Of a stretch of 64,000 bases of DNA, positions 59,018-64,000 are shown one piece after another. The stretch covers positions 38,083-102,082 of the forward strand of contig CAUBVH010000005.1 of the NCBI GenBank assembly GCA_958439425.1. The letters are read 5' to 3'. Both the position numbers and the translations under genes were made by a program. The notes beneath the pieces were generated by a model. It did no database searches, was not told the origin of the DNA, and saw only the letters and a program-made list of their open reading frames with translations. Every line of letters begins with the position of its first letter. Positions within the stretch are counted from its first letter, which is position 1. This DNA is from an uncultured Collinsella sp. (GTDB taxonomy: Bacteria; Actinomycetota; Coriobacteriia; Coriobacteriales; Coriobacteriaceae).

Positions 59018-60325
59018 TTACTCGACCGGGGCTTCGACCTTGTCGATGGCCCAGGTGGCTCCGAGGCCGCCGGTGGTGTTGCGGCGAATGCGTACGGTGA
59101 CTTCGTGGCGTTTGCCGGCCTGTGTGTAGCGCAGGGGGAAGCTCGCGCGGTTACGGCCGGCCTCGATGGTACCGCGCTCGCGAGCGATCCAGTAGTACTC
59201 GCCGACGATGCCGAGGGTGTCGGCGCCGTAGGGGAGATAAGTCGACAGCTGGTGCAGCAGCGGGCTAGGGCAGAAGACCTCGGTCGCGAAATCGATGGGG
59301 AAGTCCCCGGGGATGGTTGGTGCTGCGGAAGCGGGGGCCGGTGCTGAATTGGGGACCGGAGTCGGTGCAGGTGTGGGAGCCTGGTCACAGGCGGGTGCGG
59401 ATGCGGACTCAATGACAGGTGCAGACTCAGATGCCGCTTCTGGCTTAGCTATGGAATCTGTCGGTTCCACGGAGATGGACGTGTCTTCGGTCCCGGTTTT
59501 GGCATCGGCCTGCGGAGTGTCCTCTGCCTCGACGTTCGGCTTGGCCTCGACCGGCGTGGATACCATGGTGGTGATGCCGGCGTTGGCGTTCTCGGGGTCG
59601 TAGACAACCGTGAGCGAGATGGCAGGCTGGGGCGCCTCGGGCTCCGGTGTTGCCTCGGCAGCATCTTGATCCGCGAGCTCGTCGGACTGATTGTCCTCGG
59701 TGTTGTCGCCAAAGACATCGTGGTTCTGGAACACGGGCGCCTCGGGCTGGCCAGCCGCCTCTTCGGTTGTCGACTTGGATGCCTCGTTGAGCTCCGCAGT
59801 GGCTTCCTGCTCGGATATGACTTCGGGATCGGTCGTGGCGGCGATTTCGGTTTCGGCCTCTGCTGTTACTCCAATAGCGACTTCGATCTCTGTCTCGGGT
59901 TCGGGTTCCGGCACGGCTCCAACCATGGCTTCGGGCTCGGGACGCTTAACGTGCTTGGGGCGCACGGCCTTCAGGTCCTTCTTGCCGTGCTTCTTCTTTT
60001 TGTAGGACTGCTTGGCGCCCTTGGTAGCCTTGCGCTTGTCCTCGTCCTTGGCAAGGGCGGCATCCCATGCCTCGTTGGCGATGACGGTGGCATACAGGCG
60101 GCCGCCCTTAAAGACGGTCAGTTTAATGCAGTCGTCGAGTTCCTCGAGCAACTCGCGCGTGGACTCGAAGCCCAAGTCATAAGCGGCCATGTCGCCGGCG
60201 GCGAGCGCCTCCTCGACCTGCGTCATAAACGTTTGCTTACCGCACCCAATCGCGTCGCGCAGCAGGCGATACAGATAGATGTGGTTGCCCAGCGATAGCG
60301 TGGGCCTAACTATTGTCTTGCTCAT
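59018..60325 (-). CDS. Hypothetical protein with long acidic low-complexity centre
   Basis: 435 residues; start 60325 with AGAGGAG. An N-terminal folded region (about 10-95, SLGNHIYLYRLLRDAIGCGK, LEELDDCIKLTVFKGGRLYA) is followed by a basic Lys-rich patch (YKKKKHGKKD), a 200-residue Glu/Pro/Ala/Thr-rich disordered stretch, and a C-terminal folded domain (TLGIVGEYYWIARERGTIEAGR, beta-rich). No family recognised and no signal peptide. The basic patch beside an acidic tail suggests nucleic-acid or scaffold functions, but this is speculation. Confidence 0.8.
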   Translation of the reverse strand: MSKTIVRPTLSLGNHIYLYRLLRDAIGCGKQTFMTQVEEALAAGDMAAYDLGFESTRELLEELDDCIKLTVFKGGRLYATVIANEAWDAALAKDEDKRKATKGAKQSYKKKKHGKKDLKAVRPKHVKRPEPEAMVGAVPEPEPETEIEVAIGVTAEAETEIAATTDPEVISEQEATAELNEASKSTTEEAAGQPEAPVFQNHDVFGDNTEDNQSDELADQDAAEATPEPEAPQPAISLTVVYDPENANAGITTMVSTPVEAKPNVEAEDTPQADAKTGTEDTSISVEPTDSIAKPEAASESAPVIESASAPACDQAPTPAPTPVPNSAPAPASAAPTIPGDFPIDFATEVFCPSPLLHQLSTYLPYGADTLGIVGEYYWIARERGTIEAGRNRASFPLRYTQAGKRHEVTVRIRRNTTGGLGATWAIDKVEAPVE

Positions 60326-60397
60326 GGCAAATCTCCTCTTTACACACGTAAAGCATCTTACCATCGCATAGCGTTCGCCATGGCGGCACCCAAGGCA

Positions 60398-60432
60398 AAC
60401 GGGCGCGAACCGCTATCGATTCGCGCCCGTTG
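60398..60432 (-). terminator. Hairpin between two minus-strand genes
   Basis: AACGGGCGCGAA-CCGCTATCGA-TTCGCGCCCGTT, perfect 12-bp stem, 30 bases after the stop of the 60462-61412 gene. Confidence 0.75.
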
Positions 60433-60461
60433 TACAGGTTGCCTATCTGGGGATGCAGTGC

Positions 60462-61412
60462 TTAGTTGCCCGATGCCGTGCCTTGGCTCGAGCTGTTAGA
60501 TGTCGTGCCCAATGTGGTGTCACTCGAATTGCTGTTGCTGCTGCCTGCTGTGCCCGTTCCCGACGTGGTGTCGCTCGTCTGGCCGCCCGTGCTCGGTTGA
60601 GAGCCGTCAGTCGTTTGGCTTGAGTCAGTCGTGCCGGATTGCGTGCCGCTGTTGTTCGCAGAGGAATCGGTGCCCTGCGATTGGTTTTGGGTGTTCGAGG
60701 ACGAATTGGCAGAGGTAGAACTGTCTTGCGTATCGTCCGTCTGTGCTTGCTGATCCTGCGACTGGGTGTTGCCATTTGCATCGCTCTCGGTCGTGCGCGA
60801 CGACAGGATTGGCTCGGGACGCTCGCCCAGACCCTCACCGGCAGTGGTGATAAGGATGGCGCCGGCGCAGGCGATGACCGCGACGATGGCGATAGCGATC
60901 GAGAAGACGATGACCTTCTTTTGCGTCTGGCTGCGCTCAGCCGCCGCCTTGGCGCGCAGGCTGTTGGGAGCGACGCGCGCCGTGGTCGCGCGTCCCGCAA
61001 CCTGGCGCATCTCCTGCGTGGTTGCGGCACCACCTAGGTGCTCCTCGACATTGGGCTCAACGGGCTCGTAGGCGCCGGTAGGGTAGTCGACAGCGGCATG
61101 CGTGCCCTTGATTGCTTCGGCGCTGGCGGAGATAAAGTGGCGATAGACCTGCGAGGACACAACAGTGATGACTGAGCTCACAGCGGCACCAATCACCGAG
61201 CCGGCAATGCCGATCTTTGAAGCAAGCGCCACGCTCGTGGCGGCAGCTGCGGCGCCGGCGATGATCTGGGGAATGGAAATGTCGTCGAACAGGCCCTTTT
61301 TGGGCGCAATGGCCATGGTCTGGCCGATGGAATGGTTCTCGTGAACGCCGTTGTTGAGTGCGGCCGGCGTCATGACACGCGTGCGCGGCGCGTCGGTGTA
61401 CTTGGTTGTCAT
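60462..61412 (-). CDS. Membrane protein with Ser/Thr/Gln-rich extracellular tail
   Basis: 316 residues, start 61412 with GGGAGGA. The N-terminal half has a glycine/alanine-rich hydrophobic region (about 50-90, IIAGAAAAATSVALASKIGI) and a second helix near 175-195 (VIVFSIAIAIVAVIACAGAILI); beyond it about 120 residues are almost entirely Ser, Thr, Gln, Asn, Gly and Asp. This layout suggests a surface protein with a flexible, possibly glycosylated stalk. No anchor motif or known domain is seen. Confidence 0.78.
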   Translation of the reverse strand: MTTKYTDAPRTRVMTPAALNNGVHENHSIGQTMAIAPKKGLFDDISIPQIIAGAAAAATSVALASKIGIAGSVIGAAVSSVITVVSSQVYRHFISASAEAIKGTHAAVDYPTGAYEPVEPNVEEHLGGAATTQEMRQVAGRATTARVAPNSLRAKAAAERSQTQKKVIVFSIAIAIVAVIACAGAILITTAGEGLGERPEPILSSRTTESDANGNTQSQDQQAQTDDTQDSSTSANSSSNTQNQSQGTDSSANNSGTQSGTTDSSQTTDGSQPSTGGQTSDTTSGTGTAGSSNSNSSDTTLGTTSNSSSQGTASGN

Positions 61413-61586
61413 ACGGGGTCCTCCCGATGTAAATCTGCTTCGTTTCGTGTAGCCATCAGGGTACCCACCAGATGTGAATCGTACGTGACATTTAACAGAT
61501 ACCATCAACTCATCAAGGGGGCCTGCTGTCTTTGGTGCAATAGCTTGATGCTAAACTGGATTTACTATTGCGAGGTGGTTTACGTG

Positions 61587-61805
61587 ATGTACCCGTATAT
61601 GACATTCGAAGATGGTACCGAGGTCATTCATTCTGACCTGATTACAGATGGCGATATCGAAAAGGTTATCGTGCATTTTGAGCGACCGACGGCAGAGGGC
61701 TTCGACTCCGCTCGTTGTGAGTTGCCTTCCTGTTCGTGGACTGACTGGGAAGGGCATTTTACTCAGAGTGAAAAACGAGCTTTCGAAGAGTGTCTGAGCA
61801 AATAA
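61587..61805 (+). CDS. Small hypothetical protein
   Basis: 72 residues starting MYPYMTFEDGTEVIHSDLI, with GAGGTGG upstream and a GTG directly before the ATG as an alternative start. Acidic, soluble, with three cysteines in the second half (CELPSC, ECLSK). No family recognised. DNA composition shifts to A/T-rich from here to the right edge, so it may belong to the same acquired segment as the following genes. Confidence 0.55.
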   Translation: MYPYMTFEDGTEVIHSDLITDGDIEKVIVHFERPTAEGFDSARCELPSCSWTDWEGHFTQSEKRAFEECLSK

Positions 61806-61905
61806 TTTAGATTAGTTCGAGTTTAGTTCGAATAAAGAAGCTGAATGCGATGACCTAAAGCGTATGCATTTTTAGTATTAGATGCGTATGAAATGGAGGA
61901 TGTGA

Positions 61906-62187
61906 ATGGATGAGCTAATAGACTTTAAAAAACGATTTCTCAAGAATGGCGAGCTGGTTTCAATTCCAAAAAAGGAAAGCTATAAAAGAATCATGCTGCT
62001 ATGGGCCGTCTCTTTCTTTGAATTAAATACAAGTTATACGGAGCTTCAGGTTAATCGTGTGCTGTCACAGCTCTATCCTGATTATGCCGTGTTGAGGCGG
62101 TACTTGGTTGATTATGGATTCCTATTAAGGGATGAACGAGGCCTGAAATACGAGGTTAATCGTGATGTTCACGGTATTGAGAGCTAG
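61906..62187 (+). CDS. DUF2087 domain protein
   Basis: 93 residues. The DUF2087 pattern is clear: FKKRFLKNGELVSIPKKES near the start, YTELQVNRVLSQLYPDYAVL and RRYLVDYGFLLRDERG towards the end. Such domains have a winged-helix look and are found alone or after other regulatory domains, so a DNA-binding regulator is possible. GGAGG precedes the ATG. Its end overlaps the MFS gene start by 23 bases, so the two are coupled. Confidence 0.85.
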   Translation: MDELIDFKKRFLKNGELVSIPKKESYKRIMLLWAVSFFELNTSYTELQVNRVLSQLYPDYAVLRRYLVDYGFLLRDERGLKYEVNRDVHGIES

Positions 62188-63349
62188 CCGTCCGGTTCGG
62201 GTCCTATATATTGCTAGAGGGATAAGCGAAATAGGCAATTGGTGTGCGAATATTGCTTTGCCAATGCTGATTTACGAGGTAACTCACGATGTTTCTGCAA
62301 CTGCTTTGATGGTCTGCTGCAGATTTGCCCCCTCTCTGTTTTCAGTTGCGCTCGCGCGGCTGCCTCAGAAGATGGGTATCGGGACACTGCAGGCCATGAG
62401 ATTGGCAGACTTAATTCGCGCGGGATTATTCGTTTGCTATATTTTTGTTGATAGTAAATGGAGTATGTTTGCTATTACGTGCGCGGTATCGCTTTGCCGA
62501 ACGGTAGAAATGCCCTGCTTTTACTCGTTGTTAAGAGCCAATACGAATAGTATCAATCGCGACGTAATTAATAATTCGTTTGGGTTCCTGCAGAATTTGA
62601 TGATGGTCCTGGGGCCAGTTGCCGGCGGTTTTGTTGTCGCTCAATTTGGGGCGGAGGCTGTTCTTGCATTAGACGCGCTTTCTTTTGCCGCGTCGTTCTG
62701 GTTGCTGCGAGATGTTCCGTCGGTTATCGAGGTTAATGATAAAGAGGGAATAAGCAAAAATGAAAAAAACAGGACTGCATTTAGTGATCTTAGCGCGAAG
62801 CACTTGGCAATTGGTTTCCTATTAATCGATATTTCTAGTGGCGTGGCATTCGGCTCTCTGAATTCTCTTTTGCCAGCTATAGCGCAATTGCAATTTGACT
62901 CGTCATCGATACAATATGGATTCCTTCAGAGTAGTCTTACAATCGGACTGTTGTTCGGAAATACAATATACGGTCGTTTAATCAGTGGTTCCGATTGCGT
63001 TAAATCATATTGTTTTGTGACGTATCTTGCGCTCGGTGCGTATCTGGCGTTTGGCTATCGCTATGCGTCTGGGATATCGTTTATTTTCCTTTTTATCGTC
63101 GGTGCCGGAAACGCCATTCAAGATGTGCTTCTCATAACATCGCTGCAGGATTTGGCGAGAGACGGATCTGAATCGATAAGCCTGTTTTCAATTAGGGAGT
63201 CTTTGCAATCGGTTGCTGTTGTTATTTCAACACTTCTTGTTTCCCTGTTCACGAGCATCGCGATGTTCTCAATTCTCGTTACAGGACTTGGTGTATTTTC
63301 AATTATGATGGTAGTTGTGTTTCAATTGAATTATTTGCGAAAGATGTGA
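62165..63349 (+). CDS. MFS-family exporter
   Basis: 394 residues, 12 predicted helices with a cytoplasmic centre around residue 195. The start VRVLYIARGISEIGNWCANI and the loop after helix 2 (ALARLPQKMGIGTLQAMRLAD) fit the macrolide/MefA-like branch of MFS efflux proteins. AT-rich codon use unlike the GC-rich genes to the left. Between a DUF2087 gene and a B12/radical-SAM gene it is a candidate exporter for the product of that enzyme. Confidence 0.85.
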   Translation: MFTVLRASRPVRVLYIARGISEIGNWCANIALPMLIYEVTHDVSATALMVCCRFAPSLFSVALARLPQKMGIGTLQAMRLADLIRAGLFVCYIFVDSKWSMFAITCAVSLCRTVEMPCFYSLLRANTNSINRDVINNSFGFLQNLMMVLGPVAGGFVVAQFGAEAVLALDALSFAASFWLLRDVPSVIEVNDKEGISKNEKNRTAFSDLSAKHLAIGFLLIDISSGVAFGSLNSLLPAIAQLQFDSSSIQYGFLQSSLTIGLLFGNTIYGRLISGSDCVKSYCFVTYLALGAYLAFGYRYASGISFIFLFIVGAGNAIQDVLLITSLQDLARDGSESISLFSIRESLQSVAVVISTLLVSLFTSIAMFSILVTGLGVFSIMMVVVFQLNYLRKM

Positions 63350-63356
63350 CGTTGAT

Positions 63357-64000
63357 ATGCCTAAAACGCTTTTAGTATTTCCCCCAGGATGGAGTCCAGT
63401 GGGGCCGTATCTTGCCTTGCCTGTTTTGAAGTCATATCTTCAAGAGGTTGAACAATACAAAGTTGACATTGTTGACTTAAACGTGGAATTTTACGATGAC
63501 CTCCTATCTTTTAGACATGTCGAAGAGTGCTGTAAAAGGTATCGGGAATCAAAGGATTCGTTTAGTTCGAATGTTCAATTAACAATCGAGTTGATACAAA
63601 AGTCGGCACTTAATGTTGACGAGGCAAAAGATATTTTCAGATCGAAGAGATACTTTAATCTAAAAGAAAGACAATATGCTGAAAACATTTTTAGAAATGC
63701 ACTCTATATCATAAATCACGTCTCATATGGAGTTAAATACACGTTCAACTCCATAGATCTGCCCTATGATTATTATTCGACACCAGAAATAATGAAATCG
63801 CTTGCGGATACCTTGCATAATCCGTTTATTTCCTTCTATGAAACTGCCTTTCTTAAGCGTATTCAGAGGGAAAAAATCGAGTTTATTGGGATTTCGGTGA
63901 GCGGCTGTTTCCAATTGATTTCTGCAGTTACGTTAGCGAAACTGAGGTTGATTTTCAATCTCAACGCAACAGCCTGGACGGGTCCCGCGTTTCCGCAGCT
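63357..64000 (+). CDS. B12-binding, probably radical-SAM enzyme (5' part)
   Basis: The frame opens at ATG 63357, seven bases after the MFS stop, and runs off the right edge (214 codons visible). The start KTLLVFPPGWSPVGPYLALP, followed by SYLQEVEQYKVDIVDLNVEF, is the N-terminal cobalamin-binding domain found in B12-dependent radical-SAM proteins; EFIGISVSGCFQLISAVTLA corresponds to the later strand/helix of that fold. The radical-SAM cysteines would lie beyond the window. Such enzymes often modify ribosomal peptides or natural products. Confidence 0.72.
   Translation, partial: MPKTLLVFPPGWSPVGPYLALPVLKSYLQEVEQYKVDIVDLNVEFYDDLLSFRHVEECCKRYRESKDSFSSNVQLTIELIQKSALNVDEAKDIFRSKRYFNLKERQYAENIFRNALYIINHVSYGVKYTFNSIDLPYDYYSTPEIMKSLADTLHNPFISFYETAFLKRIQREKIEFIGISVSGCFQLISAVTLAKLRLIFNLNATAWTGPAFPQ

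Noticed and set aside
1..64000. CRISPR arrays, insertion sequences, prophage genes
   Set aside because: No regularly spaced repeats, transposase or phage structural motifs were found in reading the window.

Overview
The window is GC-rich, densely coded bacterial DNA. Short intergenic gaps, the gene set (anaerobic ribonucleotide reductase, DUF3793, YolD/UvrX-type polymerase, SpoIIE-type phosphatase in a genome with no sporulation genes in view) and frequent GTG/TTG starts suggest an anaerobic gut actinobacterium of the Coriobacteriia, most likely Collinsella. This placement is inference from gene content; no 16S gene is present.

Layout. 1-3387: 3' part of an oligopeptide/dipeptide ABC operon (dppB end, dppC, oppD, oppF). 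3388-8380: stable-RNA zone with a tRNA-Leu, three identical tRNA-Gly genes, tRNA-Cys and tRNA-Val, interrupted by a PAS-GAF-SpoIIE phosphatase and a STAS-HATPase fusion. 8381-12199: NrdR box, nrdD, nrdG. 12267-13937: folate genes folE, an HD hydrolase and folB. 13944-20430: peptidases, an FKBP next to a UreE-like protein, a HAD phosphatase, a Fur-family regulator, acylphosphatase, a Gfo/Idh oxidoreductase and RNase H. 20530-23017: LysR regulator and metY, with a candidate Cys-containing leader peptide between them. 23330-29338: secreted and small proteins, a PanE-like reductase, an aldo/keto reductase, a second Gfo/Idh gene and endonuclease IV, with two copies of a 90-bp hairpin element. 29486-32590: polar amino-acid ABC transporter whose permease carries an extra extracytoplasmic domain. 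32708-34438: flavodoxin/DUF3793 operon divergent from a copper-type HMA protein. 34467-36390: YolD plus Y-family polymerase behind an SOS-like box. 37339-40836: pgi and two HAD phosphatases.

40987-52375 is the most interesting block: a GntR/UTRA regulator followed by ten same-strand genes. Permease, epimerase, SIS deglycase and PfkB kinase match an Amadori-product (fructoselysine-like) catabolic route. The block continues past a hairpin with a second PfkB kinase, an amidohydrolase, YjbQ, BtpA/SgcQ and an FGGY kinase, a combination I cannot assign to a known pathway.

52455-57185 returns to housekeeping genes (TatD, TcdA, SdpR/SdpI, EttA). 57466-58963 is a visibly AT-richer pair: a Tat-exported C10/C39-like cysteine peptidase and a lipoprotein. 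59018-61412 holds two large proteins with low-complexity segments. From about 61500 the DNA is again AT-richer: two small genes, an MFS exporter and the start of a B12-binding radical-SAM-type enzyme, which looks like the left edge of an acquired biosynthetic cluster.

A recurring theme is intergenic architecture: long nested inverted repeats of 125-138 bp that share a layout but not a sequence (3404-3528, 3710-3834, 11203-11340), and a sequence-conserved hairpin pair (27184-27275, 28371-28463).
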